Source: Thiothrix nivea DSM 5205 (GTDB lineage: Bacteria > Pseudomonadota > Gammaproteobacteria > Thiotrichales > Thiotrichaceae). Taken from it: 64,000 nt of DNA. Where the stretch lies: positions 2,545,693 through 2,609,692 of the forward strand of contig NZ_JH651384.1 in assembly GCF_000260135.1 (NCBI RefSeq). The letters are read 5' to 3'. Shown here one piece after another: positions 1 through 8,731 of this stretch (position 1 is the first letter of the stretch; each line of letters opens with the position of its first letter). The notes below the pieces were generated by a model that saw only the letters and a list, made by a program, of their open reading frames with translations, was not told the DNA's origin and did not search any database. A program made the position numbers and the translations under genes.

Positions 1-144
1 GAAACCGACATTCGCCTGTTCGGCAAACCGGTTTCTTTCGAGCGCCGCCGCATGGGCGTGGCGCTAGCGCGTGGTGTGGATACAGCCGAAGCCCGCGCCC
101 GCGCCGCCAAAGCCGCCAGCCGGGTCAATCCGGTAGCGAGTTAA
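1..144 (+). CDS. purT: Formate-dependent phosphoribosylglycinamide formyltransferase, C-terminal end (partial)
   Basis: The window opens inside this gene; 47 C-terminal residues and the stop are present. The start of the visible part ([10 protein letters not shown]) and the later [10 protein letters not shown] match the end of PurT, an ATP-grasp enzyme that uses formate to formylate GAR in purine synthesis. Its stop overlaps the convergent stop of the next gene by a few bases. The identification rests on this short tail only. Confidence 0.75.
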   Translation, partial: ETDIRLFGKPVSFERRRMGVALARGVDTAEARARAAKAASRVNPVAS

Positions 145-599
145 GTTTTACTGCGGCAATAGCGGGCAAGAAAGCGGTCAAGCTGGTTGGCGAACGCCTG
201 CCGGTCGCTTTGGCTCATGGTTGCCGGCCCACCTGTCATTACCCCACTGCTGCGCAGTTCCTCCATGAAATTGCGCATCCGCAGCCGCTGGCGGATGTTT
301 TCCGGTGTATAGAAATCGCCACGTGGGTTGAGTGCGTGACCCTTATGTTCGATCACCTCCGCAGCCAGCGGAATATCGGCAGTAATCACCAGGTCGCCCG
401 CTTCCAGCGATTGCGCGATGTGGTTATCGGCCACGTCGAACCCGGCAGGCACCTGGCAAGTTCTGATATAAGGCGAGGGCGGAACCCGCAGTGGCTGGTT
501 TGCCACCAGCGTCACCGGCACTTTCACCCGGTCGGCGGCACGGAACAGGATGTCCTTGATCACGTTGGGGCAGGCGTCGGCATCGACCCAGATTTGCAT
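141..599 (-). CDS. YaiI/YqxD family protein (UPF0178, DUF188)
   Basis: A 152-residue protein beginning [16 protein letters not shown], the family's typical N-terminus, with the acidic DAD near the start of a PIN-like nuclease fold. A second conserved block, VITADIPLA, sits around residue 70. The family's biochemical role is not established. I chose this start over an in-frame ATG eight codons upstream because a strong GGAGGG Shine-Dalgarno lies about 7 bases before it and because family members start here. The gene converges on purT, and the two stop codons overlap. Full length for the family. Confidence 0.85.
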   Translation of the reverse strand: MQIWVDADACPNVIKDILFRAADRVKVPVTLVANQPLRVPPSPYIRTCQVPAGFDVADNHIAQSLEAGDLVITADIPLAAEVIEHKGHALNPRGDFYTPENIRQRLRMRNFMEELRSSGVMTGGPATMSQSDRQAFANQLDRFLARYCRSKT

Positions 600-733
600 G
601 GTAGTCCCTCCAATAGTGGCCATGGCAAGCTACTTTAACCCTTAAGGTGGTTCCGGCTCCAGCCGGATAGCGCTGCCATCCGCCGCCGTCATCTGCTAAA
701 GTTCTTCCATAACCAAAAAGATAAGGGAACACC

Positions 734-1966
734 ATGAACTTCACCGACGTACTTGCGCTGCTGATCTCGCTGGCGGCGCTGTTCAGCTACCTCAATGCCA
801 AGCTGATCAAATTGCCTACCACTATTGGTTTGTTGCTGATTTCACTGCTGATGTCGGTGGCAATCATCGCTAGCGGCAAGCTTGGCTTGGGGTTAGAAGA
901 TTCCGCCCGCCATTTGCTGGCCAGCATCGACTTCAACCAGACCCTGATGCACGGCATGTTGAGCGCGCTGCTGTTTGCGGGGGCGCTGCATGTGCATCTG
1001 GATGAGTTGGCTAAACAGAAATGGGTGGTCGCTATCCTGGCCAGTCTCGGTGTGATTACGTCCACCTTCATGGTTGGGTTTGCGGCTTACTACCTGTTTG
1101 CCCTGCTGGGTTTGCAGATTCCGCTGATCTACTGCCTGTTGTTTGGCGCGCTGATTTCCCCCACTGACCCGATTGCGGTGATTGGCATCCTCAAGACCGT
1201 CGGCGCGCCCAAGGCACTGGAAACCAAGATTGCCGGTGAATCGCTGTTCAATGATGGCGTGGCGGTGGTGGTGTTCCTGGTGCTGCTGGGGTTCGCCGGT
1301 CATGGCCATGGCGAAGGCGATGTGAGCGTTAGCGCCGTGTTGACTCTGTTTGCGCAGGAAGCCATCGGCGGTGCGGTCTTCGGGTTGGTGGTTGGCTACA
1401 TCGTTTACAAGATGCTGGAAAGCATCGATAACTATCAGGTGGAGCTATTGCTGACCCTTGCGTTGGTATTGGGCGGTTATGCGCTGGCGATGAAACTGCA
1501 CATTTCCGGCCCTATCGCCATCGTGGTCGCCGGGCTGCTGATCGGCAATAGTGGGCGTCGTTTCGCCATGTCCGACAAGACCCGTCAGAACCTCGACACT
1601 TTCTGGGAACTGGTGGATGAAGTGCTCAATGCCATCCTGTTCGTGCTGATTGGGCTGGAAATGCTGGTGCTGGCCTATAACCCGGAATACCTGTGGGCGG
1701 GGCTGATCATGGTTCCGGTGACGCTGCTGGCACGTTTCATCTCGGTTGGTGTGCCGATTTCCCTGATGAAAAAACGTCGTGCCTTCACGCCGCGCACGAT
1801 TCGGATTCTTACTTGGGGTGGGTTGCGTGGCGGGATTTCGATTGCGCTGGCTCTGTCCTTGCCTGCCGGGGTTGAACGTGAGGCCATCCTAGTGATTACC
1901 TATATCGTGGTGGTGTTCTCAATCCTGGTGCAAGGGTTGACCGTTGGCAAGCTGGTGGTGCGATAA
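734..1966 (+). CDS. NhaP-type Na+(K+)/H+ antiporter, CPA1 family
   Basis: A 410-residue, very hydrophobic protein with about 12 predicted membrane segments. The CPA1 signature is clear: SPTDPIAV at residues 142-149 and GESLFNDGVAVVVF around 168-181, with the Asn173-Asp174 pair of electroneutral antiporters. The late conserved block TWGGLRGGISIALALSLP is near the C-terminus. It should exchange cytoplasmic Na+ or K+ for protons across the inner membrane. There is no long cytoplasmic regulatory tail. The start has an AAGGGAACACC ribosome site. It appears monocistronic. The exact ion preference cannot be read from sequence. Confidence 0.9.
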   Translation: MNFTDVLALLISLAALFSYLNAKLIKLPTTIGLLLISLLMSVAIIASGKLGLGLEDSARHLLASIDFNQTLMHGMLSALLFAGALHVHLDELAKQKWVVAILASLGVITSTFMVGFAAYYLFALLGLQIPLIYCLLFGALISPTDPIAVIGILKTVGAPKALETKIAGESLFNDGVAVVVFLVLLGFAGHGHGEGDVSVSAVLTLFAQEAIGGAVFGLVVGYIVYKMLESIDNYQVELLLTLALVLGGYALAMKLHISGPIAIVVAGLLIGNSGRRFAMSDKTRQNLDTFWELVDEVLNAILFVLIGLEMLVLAYNPEYLWAGLIMVPVTLLARFISVGVPISLMKKRRAFTPRTIRILTWGGLRGGISIALALSLPAGVEREAILVITYIVVVFSILVQGLTVGKLVVR

Positions 1967-2112
1967 GGCAGCTGAAGTGGCTTGATTCATGCGTGAACGT
2001 TGGCTGATTTTGCATGAAAACTGTCTGATCTGTGCTATCGCCTGATGGCGTAAAAGCCAGAAAATTTGCTTCAGAAATGACACCCCTAACCACCAAAACG
2101 GAGGGAATTCTG

Positions 2113-3267
2113 ATGACGACAGCAGCAATGCTTAAAACTGACCCCAGCGAAGCACGCTTAAAAGAAATAGCAGCCATCGCAGAGGATGCCTATATCTACG
2201 GCCTTCCCATCGTCGTGAATTACGCCACGATGTTTACCTTTACCGATCCTGGCGACCCGCAATACTGTGCGCCATTCAACACCCTGATCAACGACCATCA
2301 GGTATTCACTCCCGACAACAAGGTCGTGGTCACGCCCAACAGCGATACCCCGTATTCAAAGGTGTGGCTGGATCTGCGCGCCCAACCGATGGTGATATCC
2401 GTGCCCGATGTGGAGGAGGTGCAAGCGGGTTATAAAGTCCAGCCCTTATCCGCATTTCTGGGTCAGCCCGCACCAGCACCAGCGCCTAGCATTGATTTCT
2501 TGCCCGCCAGCACTGAAAACCTTGGCAATCCGGAGACTTTTTATCAGTGCCTGGATGCCGCGTTGGCATTCGTACCTGTCGATGATTACTGCAAAGACAT
2601 TCGCAAGGCAATGGTCAGCATCGGGATTGGCTCAGGCAGCTTTGACTTTGACAGTCTGCCCAGGGATGAACAAACCGCTTTTATGGATGGCATGAGCCAG
2701 GGCAATGAAGAAGTCGATAATTATCCGGATCGGGCGGGGATCGTGCCGGTGAATGGCTGGTCAATTGGCTCCGCGTTTGGAGATGGGGCATTTTTTAACG
2801 GTGACTGGTTGAAACGCGCCTACGGAACCAAAGCTGGCATTTACGGCAATGATACGGCGGAAGCCGTCTATCCCTCGATGCGCACGTGTGGAGATGAAGT
2901 GCTGGATGGTAGTAAGCACAACTATGTGATGACCTTCGAGATGGATCAATTACCTCCGGTGAACGCATTCTGGTCAGTCACCATGTACGATGGCAACACC
3001 CAATTTCTGGTCGATAATCCCATTGACCGGTATTTGATTAATTCGTCGATGGTTGAAGGCATGAAGACCAATGGCAATTCATTGCCGATCTATATCCAAT
3101 ACAGTCATCCGGGTCTGGACAAAGAAACGAACTGGTTGCCTGCGCCAGATGGCCCGATCTATCTGGTGATGCGGCTCTACTGGCCAAAAGATGGAACAGA
3201 AGCATCCTCCATTCTTCCTGTAGGCGATGGGAGCTGGAATCCACCACCAGTAATGCAAGTATCCTGA
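2113..3267 (+). CDS. DUF1254/DUF1214 domain protein
   Basis: A 384-residue protein with the DUF1254 N-terminal pattern (EDAYIYGLPIVVNYATMF near residue 25, then TPNSDTPYSKVWLDL near 80) and a C-terminal DUF1214 part (FWSVTMYDGN, later YWPKDG). No signal peptide is visible at this start, although many relatives are periplasmic. Function is unknown for the family. The start at 2113 was chosen over in-frame starts 27 and 12 codons upstream because a GGAGG lies 8 bases ahead. A small lipoprotein gene follows after 44 bases and may be cotranscribed. Confidence 0.85.
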   Translation: MTTAAMLKTDPSEARLKEIAAIAEDAYIYGLPIVVNYATMFTFTDPGDPQYCAPFNTLINDHQVFTPDNKVVVTPNSDTPYSKVWLDLRAQPMVISVPDVEEVQAGYKVQPLSAFLGQPAPAPAPSIDFLPASTENLGNPETFYQCLDAALAFVPVDDYCKDIRKAMVSIGIGSGSFDFDSLPRDEQTAFMDGMSQGNEEVDNYPDRAGIVPVNGWSIGSAFGDGAFFNGDWLKRAYGTKAGIYGNDTAEAVYPSMRTCGDEVLDGSKHNYVMTFEMDQLPPVNAFWSVTMYDGNTQFLVDNPIDRYLINSSMVEGMKTNGNSLPIYIQYSHPGLDKETNWLPAPDGPIYLVMRLYWPKDGTEASSILPVGDGSWNPPPVMQVS

Positions 3268-3311
3268 TTGCTCCGGAAATCACATGAGCTAATTTCGAAA
3301 AGAGGGAACTT

Positions 3312-3896
3312 ATGAAATATCTAATCAATATTCTGGCTATTGGTCTTATCTCCCTTTCCAGTCTGTCCTGTTCAGCCAATATTGGCGCAAGCCATGCTGA
3401 CCAAAACCCACCAAAGGAGGAACAAGCCATGAAAACAGGAACCGCCCAAACGGAACTCAATATATCCGACAATTCCTTTAGGGGAATTACCGTTGGTGAC
3501 AAGATTTCATCGTATGCAAAGAGCGATTACGTCCAACAGGAGACGCTGAAAACCGGCGAAGGGGACTTTACTGTCTATGCGATCAAGGACTTCAATAATA
3601 ACCCGGCAGGTTATTTTATGTCTGACCCCAATGATGAAAGCCGGGTGGGAGACATCATCGTACAAACCCGGATGGCGCAAACTGCGGAAGGCATCCACGT
3701 TGACAGCACCCTGGGTGATTTGAGGATGCGTTTCCCTGATATTGAGGTTCACGGTTCTGAAATCGAGGGCAGGACTTATGCCCATCATAACACCCTGTCC
3801 TATCGTCTGGACGTAGTCTCTTTTAGCTACGAAGTTGATGCGGCCAAAATTCCGGCGGACACAAAAGTCACCGAGATTATTATCAACCGACAGTGA
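3312..3896 (+). CDS. Predicted exported protein or lipoprotein, possibly DUF1131/YfeY-like
   Basis: A 194-residue protein with a clear signal sequence (hydrophobic core IGLISLSSL) ending at a cysteine. SLSC is not a textbook lipobox, so lipidation is likely but not certain. The mature part is hydrophilic and rich in beta strands, with ITVGDKISSYAKSDYV and the closing VTEIIINRQ. The layout resembles DUF1131 (E. coli YfeY), but this is a weak recognition. A second in-frame ATG at 3429 has an excellent AAAGGAGGA site and would give a signal-less version of about 155 residues. It follows the DUF1254 gene by 44 bases and converges on the sensor kinase. Confidence 0.6.
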   Translation: MKYLINILAIGLISLSSLSCSANIGASHADQNPPKEEQAMKTGTAQTELNISDNSFRGITVGDKISSYAKSDYVQQETLKTGEGDFTVYAIKDFNNNPAGYFMSDPNDESRVGDIIVQTRMAQTAEGIHVDSTLGDLRMRFPDIEVHGSEIEGRTYAHHNTLSYRLDVVSFSYEVDAAKIPADTKVTEIIINRQ

Positions 3897-3918
3897 ACAC
3901 GGCATTTTCAGCACTGAT

Positions 3919-3938
3919 CAGGCTGACTGGTTAGCCTG
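3919..3938. terminator. Weak hairpin between convergent genes
   Basis: CAGGCT (3919-3924) pairs with AGCCTG (3933-3938) around an 8-base loop. There is no T tract, so a terminator role for the lipoprotein gene and the opposing kinase gene is only suggested by position. Confidence 0.25.
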
Positions 3939-3949
3939 AGGCAATTAGG

Positions 3950-6610
3950 TTAACCAGGGTTTTGCTCCCTGAACTGGGTAGGCGTTACCGAATAATGTGC
4001 TTTGAAACTACGGGTGAAATGCGAAGCATCAGCAAACCCGGCGTGGTAGCTGACCTCGGTAATGGATTCATCGGTATGGGTCAGCAGTTTTGCGGCATAT
4101 TCCAGCCGGATCACCAACAGCATTTTTTTCGGGGTGTCCCCGGTCAGCGCTTTGAGCTTGCGCGTCAGGTTGCGTTCGCTCATATACACGGTTGCTGCCA
4201 GATCCGTCACCTTGATGTCGGCATTGCCAATGTTGTCTTCCACATATTGCCGCAGTGTATCGAGAAACGAGGTTTCACGTTTGGGTAGCTCAGGATTACA
4301 GATGACTTTCTGCAAACCATGACTCTGGTAAAACGCCTGGATTGTGCGCCGTGACGCAATGAGATTATTCATCCGCAGCGTCAGTTCCCTGACATCAAAG
4401 GGTTTGCTTAGGTAGTCATCCGCACCCAGTTCCAGACCCTCCAGCTTTTCGCTCTGGCTGGATTTGGCGGTCAGCAGCAATACCGGGATGTGGCTGGTTT
4501 GCGGGTTGCTTTTCAGCGCATGGCACAAGTCGTAACCGTTCATTTTCGGTATCATCACATCCGACAGCACCAGGTCGGGCATGGATTCCTGCGCCAGTGC
4601 CAGCCCCTCTTCGCCGTCAGCGGCTTCGATCAGGCGAAAATGGATGGCCAGGTGTTTGCGGATATAGGCACGCATCTCGGCATTATCTTCAACCAGCAGC
4701 ACCACCTTTTCGGAAATCTCGTTGCGTTTGCTATGTGCCAAAACGGCAGCATTATCAATCAGGGCATTTTCATGAACGACATCAAACGCGAGCAAATCGT
4801 GATGCTTGTCGGCTGCAAACGCGGTATCTGCCTGATGCTGCACCACCAGTTCCGCAGGGAAATGCGCATAGCCCTTGCGGAAGGTGATGGTGAAGGTCGT
4901 CCCTTGCCCTTTAGTACTCTCCACCTGGATGTCTGCACCGTGCCGTTTTAACAGTTCCTTGACCAGCGACAAGCCTACCCCGGTTCCCTGTGGCCACGCA
5001 GGGTTGCTGTGTTCGTGGGAGTAGAACATCTCAAACACTTTTTCCAAGGAAGCGGCGGGGATGCCACAGCCGTTATCCTGGACACTGAGTTGCAGGCATT
5101 CATCATCCACGGAATCCAGTTGAATGGTGACATCACCGCCATTCGGCATACTTTTCAGGGCATTGGATATGAGGTTCAGCATGACTTTATCGAAAGCATC
5201 CGCATCGAAATACAGCGCAGCCTGTTGCGCTGTCTGAGGGCTGAATTGCAACCGTATGCGGCAATGTTGTCGGCTGGCCTGGGATTCGAAATTAGCAATC
5301 AGCGGCGGCAGATAGCGCTCCAGATGCAGCAAGGTGGGTTTGATTTGCAAGGAACCTGCTTCCAGCCGGGACAATTCCAGCAACTGGTTAACCAGAGCCA
5401 ATAAACGCTGATTATTGCTTTTAACCCGTGACAACGTTGCTTTCAGCTCATTGGGTTTAACATGGTCAGCGTCTGCCAATAGGTCATCCAGATTACCCAG
5501 GATCAAGGTCAGGGGCGTGCGGAATTCGTGTGAGATACCGGCAAAGAATTCCGACTTCTGACGGTCGAAACGTTGCAATTGCAGCTCGGTATTCTTGCGT
5601 TCGGTGACATCATGCAATGATACCGTCACCCCCAAATGCCGTTTTGACTTGGGGTGGAGAATAGGCTGTAAAACCGCATCAATATAGCGTTTGCTTGCGT
5701 CTTGAGGATTATCCTCAATGATCAGCTGTGCTTCCTGCTTTGTCAGGTTTGAAAAATCAAAGTATTGCCTGAGCCGTGCGGGAATGTCCTGTTCACGCCG
5801 CTTGAGCACTTCTGGGGATAAATGGAGATTGAGGAGTTTGCTGGCGTAGCCGTTCACAAACAGCAACTTGGCCTGAGCGTTACTCACCAGAATGCCAGAA
5901 TCGACTTTATCGATAATCCCCCGCAAGGCCAGCGGCATGACATCCAGCAAACGATACTGGCGGCTGACCCAGAATAGATAGAGCGTGAAAAAAACCACCG
6001 ACAGGCGATACTGAATCAGCCCGTATTTATGCAGGGCGAAGAAGACAAACGGCAATGGCGTCAAAGCGACCACTTTGACCATTTCCCAGATCGTGTGTTG
6101 TTGTTTTTTGATCATGATATAAGGGGTAAGCGTAATCAGCAAAAACAGCATACTCCACGCATAGATATGCTGAATCTTGCTATAGTCGCCGAGCCGTTGG
6201 TCAATATCTATCAAGTCAACGCTTGATGACGAGCTTAAGAAACCATGGGAATAGATATCAAAAACTACAAATAGAAATTGTATTATGGGATGAATGATAA
6301 AGATCATAACCCTGAAATCAGTAACCGGAATCTTCTTTTCCTGCTGATATTCAAGCAGCATCCAGATCCAGGTAGGGTAAACCAGAGGTGCTAAAAGGGA
6401 ATCAAAATCCTCTAAAGCCTGCCCAACCCATTGGCCCATATCCCATTCAAACAGTTCGAGCGTGCGCAAACCGGCAAAGATCACCATGAAATACGCCAGT
6501 GCCGTAAAAGGGCGGGCAATCGGTAAATGACGGTTTTTGAAGCCATCCCACCCCAGGGATGCTGCGATGATGCCGGTGAGGGAATAAAGTAAAAAAGCCG
6601 CTTCATTCAT
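3950..6610 (-). CDS. Hybrid sensor histidine kinase / response regulator with AraC-type DNA-binding domain
   Basis: An 886-residue one-protein signalling system. Residues 1-225 hold about seven hydrophobic segments, an intramembrane type of sensor. A PAS-like stretch (about 235-340) is followed by HisKA with the phospho-acceptor His361 in ISHEFRTPL, an HATPase domain (N box near 479-489, DNGCGIP 512-518, GTGVGLSLV near 542-550), a receiver with Asp684 in VLSDVMIP and Lys736 in LSKPF, and a C-terminal AraC helix-turn-helix (about 785-882). This is the order of HTCS regulators, but without their large periplasmic beta-propeller. I moved the start 32 codons in to the ATG at 6610, which has AAGGAA about 9 bases upstream. 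Target genes and ligand are unknown. Confidence 0.88.
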   Translation of the reverse strand: MNEAAFLLYSLTGIIAASLGWDGFKNRHLPIARPFTALAYFMVIFAGLRTLELFEWDMGQWVGQALEDFDSLLAPLVYPTWIWMLLEYQQEKKIPVTDFRVMIFIIHPIIQFLFVVFDIYSHGFLSSSSSVDLIDIDQRLGDYSKIQHIYAWSMLFLLITLTPYIMIKKQQHTIWEMVKVVALTPLPFVFFALHKYGLIQYRLSVVFFTLYLFWVSRQYRLLDVMPLALRGIIDKVDSGILVSNAQAKLLFVNGYASKLLNLHLSPEVLKRREQDIPARLRQYFDFSNLTKQEAQLIIEDNPQDASKRYIDAVLQPILHPKSKRHLGVTVSLHDVTERKNTELQLQRFDRQKSEFFAGISHEFRTPLTLILGNLDDLLADADHVKPNELKATLSRVKSNNQRLLALVNQLLELSRLEAGSLQIKPTLLHLERYLPPLIANFESQASRQHCRIRLQFSPQTAQQAALYFDADAFDKVMLNLISNALKSMPNGGDVTIQLDSVDDECLQLSVQDNGCGIPAASLEKVFEMFYSHEHSNPAWPQGTGVGLSLVKELLKRHGADIQVESTKGQGTTFTITFRKGYAHFPAELVVQHQADTAFAADKHHDLLAFDVVHENALIDNAAVLAHSKRNEISEKVVLLVEDNAEMRAYIRKHLAIHFRLIEAADGEEGLALAQESMPDLVLSDVMIPKMNGYDLCHALKSNPQTSHIPVLLLTAKSSQSEKLEGLELGADDYLSKPFDVRELTLRMNNLIASRRTIQAFYQSHGLQKVICNPELPKRETSFLDTLRQYVEDNIGNADIKVTDLAATVYMSERNLTRKLKALTGDTPKKMLLVIRLEYAAKLLTHTDESITEVSYHAGFADASHFTRSFKAHYSVTPTQFREQNPG

Positions 6611-6726
6611 GATTAATGTTTCCTTCAACCCGTGCTGGCGATAAGTGGCACTGATTCTGGAAAGCATAGCATCATAAGGCGGGGTGGCAACAAGCCCTGC
6701 CGTCACCCCGCGACCTGTGGTTGAGT

Positions 6727-6921
6727 TTACTGCTGGTTGGTCATATAGACTGCATTAACCGGTTGCACCTGACCCTGTTGTGGCGCAGATGCCTGCTGGA
6801 CGTTGGCCTGCGCCTGCTGCACTTTGGCGTCGGTATGGACGCCCATGGCTCCGACAGCCGCAGCAATCAGGAATCCCAGTGTGTACGGGTCAATAAAGCC
6901 GCGCATTGTTTTCATGCTCAT
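6727..6921 (-). CDS. Small membrane-anchored protein with Gln-rich tail, unknown function
   Basis: A 64-residue ORF: a short N-terminus, one hydrophobic stretch (TLGFLIAAAVGAMGV, about residues 14-28) and a Gln/Ala-rich tail (QQAQANVQQASAPQQ). The GAGGG ribosome site 8 bases before the first ATG favours translation. It lies 116 bases upstream of the sensor kinase gene on the same strand and could be cotranscribed with it. I do not recognise a family. Confidence 0.55.
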   Translation of the reverse strand: MSMKTMRGFIDPYTLGFLIAAAVGAMGVHTDAKVQQAQANVQQASAPQQGQVQPVNAVYMTNQQ

Positions 6922-7039
6922 GATAATACCCTCTCAGTCGAACGCGAATGTGTTCATTCATGGTGGTTTCCGATAAATCCACCTGTCCCGTCTGCTGCGT
7001 GATGGTGTTCAAGTATCTAACGCTGCTGACTTGAGGTTC

Positions 7040-7204
7040 ATGATGCTGGAAATGGCTGGGAATAAATTGGATGAATCTGCCGAAATCCGTGCAAAAACAG
7101 CCAATACGGTTTGGGATAAATTGACTGAATCAGCCAAAACCTATGCAAAAACCGCCATAAAACCTTGTTTGGCTCCACATCGGGATGACTGCGGCTATCA
7201 GTGA
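7040..7204 (+). CDS. Possible small ORF with a duplicated helical motif
   Basis: A 54-codon ORF in an otherwise empty interval. It opens MMLEMAGNKLDESAEIRAKT and continues with a second copy of the same unit (DKLTESAKTYAKTA), so the DNA holds two imperfect 45-base repeats. TGAGG sits about 5 bases before the start. The repeats predict an amphipathic helix. It may be a real small protein or the remnant of a longer repetitive one. The remaining bases of 6922-7318 show nothing else I can name. Confidence 0.35.
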   Translation: MMLEMAGNKLDESAEIRAKTANTVWDKLTESAKTYAKTAIKPCLAPHRDDCGYQ

Positions 7205-7318
7205 TTAACCAGGGTTGGTGTGCAAGGCGGCAATAACTCCCATCTATAGTTGCGTTGCTCAGGGCAGGGGGATATTCTGGCGGCAATAACTTAAAAACAA
7301 CCTCTAAGGAGCAGGGTC

Positions 7319-8719
7319 ATGAAAACACCACGCAGGGCATGGGTTGCGGGTAGCGTTTTGTGTTGCGTCAGCTCGCCGCTATACGCTGCCGGTTTCGGCT
7401 TGATTGAAAATTCTGCCTCAGGGATGGGCAATGCGTTTGCCGGAGCTGCCGCCACAGCGGAAGACGCATCGACAGTCTGGTTCAACCCTGCCGCCATGGC
7501 TGAGCTGGACGATAACAAACACGTTTCCGTCGCTACCCACATCATCGTACCGCAAGCCGATTTCAGCAATGTCGCTTCACGGGTGAATCCGGCGCTGACT
7601 GGTGGCAATATCACCGCTGCCGAAGCCGCCCTGAGTGGTACTAACGCCAGCACTGATAAAGTGGCGGTTGTGCCCAACACCTACGCTGTTATGCCCCTCA
7701 ACGAGCGTGCCAAGGTGGGTGTGGGCGTGAATGCGCCATTTGGGTTGGAAACCCGTTACGACGACGACTGGTATGGGCGTTACCACGCGCTCAAGTCCGA
7801 TATGAAAACCATCAACATCAACCCGGCGGTTTCCTACGAGGTCAATGACAAGCTGGCGGTAGGCGGCGGCGTCAGCGCCCAGTACATCGAGGTGGAACTG
7901 AGCAGCGCCATTGATTCGGCAGCAGCCTGCCGCAGCATTGCCAGCGCGGCCAACAGTGGCGCGTTGCTATCCCAGTGCCTGACTGCTTTCCCGGAAGTCG
8001 GCGAATCAACTACCGACAGCAAGGCGACCATCAAGGGGGATGACTGGTCGTTCAATTACAATGCTGGGCTGCTTTACAAGCCGACGGACAAGACCAAAGT
8101 CGGCGTGAGCTACCGTTCCAAAACCAAGCACAATCTGGAAGGTACGGCGAATTACACCATCAACCCGACCCTACAACCGATCCTGACCGCGACCGGCGTC
8201 ACCCGTTTCAACGCTGCACCTGCCACGGCGGATGCGGAACTGCCAGCTTCCCTTTCCGTATCGGTTGCCCACCAGCTGAATGACAAGGTGGAACTACTGG
8301 GCGACATTACCCGCACCCAGTGGAGTAGTTTCGAGCGTTTGACCGTGAAAAATGCCGACACCGGCGCGGTGATTTCCGATGTGGATGAAAGCTGGCAGGA
8401 TGTTAACCGTTATGCCGTAGGCATAAACTACCAGCATAACGACCGCCTGAAACTGCGCGGGGGGGTGGCGTTTGACGAGGAGCCAATCCCGGATGCCCTG
8501 CACCGCACCGCGCGCATCCCCGGCAATGACCGTACCTGGGTTTCCGCCGGGGCCAATTACAAACTGAAAAAGAACCTGAGCGTCGACGTGGGTTACAGCC
8601 ACCTGTTCATTGACGAAACCCCGATCGACAATATTGATGATGCGACCGGTTATGCCCTGCGCGGCTTGTACGACAGTGATGTGGATGTTGCCAGCGCCCA
8701 GCTTAACTGGTCATTCTAG
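7319..8719 (+). CDS. fadL: FadL/OmpP1-type outer-membrane long-chain fatty acid transporter
   Basis: A 466-residue precursor with a signal peptide ending near YAAG and the family hallmark just after it: GFGLIENSASGMGNAFAG, then WFNPAAMA. The rest alternates as beta strands and ends in a C-terminal aromatic strand (SAQLNWSF), as in 14-strand FadL barrels. It should let hydrophobic compounds cross the outer membrane. A TAAGGAG site precedes the ATG. The next gene, a surface lipase, begins 12 bases after the stop, so the pair forms an operon. The substrate could be fatty acids or other hydrophobic molecules. Confidence 0.9.
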   Translation: MKTPRRAWVAGSVLCCVSSPLYAAGFGLIENSASGMGNAFAGAAATAEDASTVWFNPAAMAELDDNKHVSVATHIIVPQADFSNVASRVNPALTGGNITAAEAALSGTNASTDKVAVVPNTYAVMPLNERAKVGVGVNAPFGLETRYDDDWYGRYHALKSDMKTININPAVSYEVNDKLAVGGGVSAQYIEVELSSAIDSAAACRSIASAANSGALLSQCLTAFPEVGESTTDSKATIKGDDWSFNYNAGLLYKPTDKTKVGVSYRSKTKHNLEGTANYTINPTLQPILTATGVTRFNAAPATADAELPASLSVSVAHQLNDKVELLGDITRTQWSSFERLTVKNADTGAVISDVDESWQDVNRYAVGINYQHNDRLKLRGGVAFDEEPIPDALHRTARIPGNDRTWVSAGANYKLKKNLSVDVGYSHLFIDETPIDNIDDATGYALRGLYDSDVDVASAQLNWSF

Positions 8720-8731
8720 GAGGAGTCTTGT

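Noticed and set aside
7038-7286. 82-codon frame on the minus strand in the 7.0-7.3 kb gap
   Set aside because: Composition is unlike a protein (many Trp, Pro, His), with no ribosome site; the plus-strand small ORF explains the repeats better.
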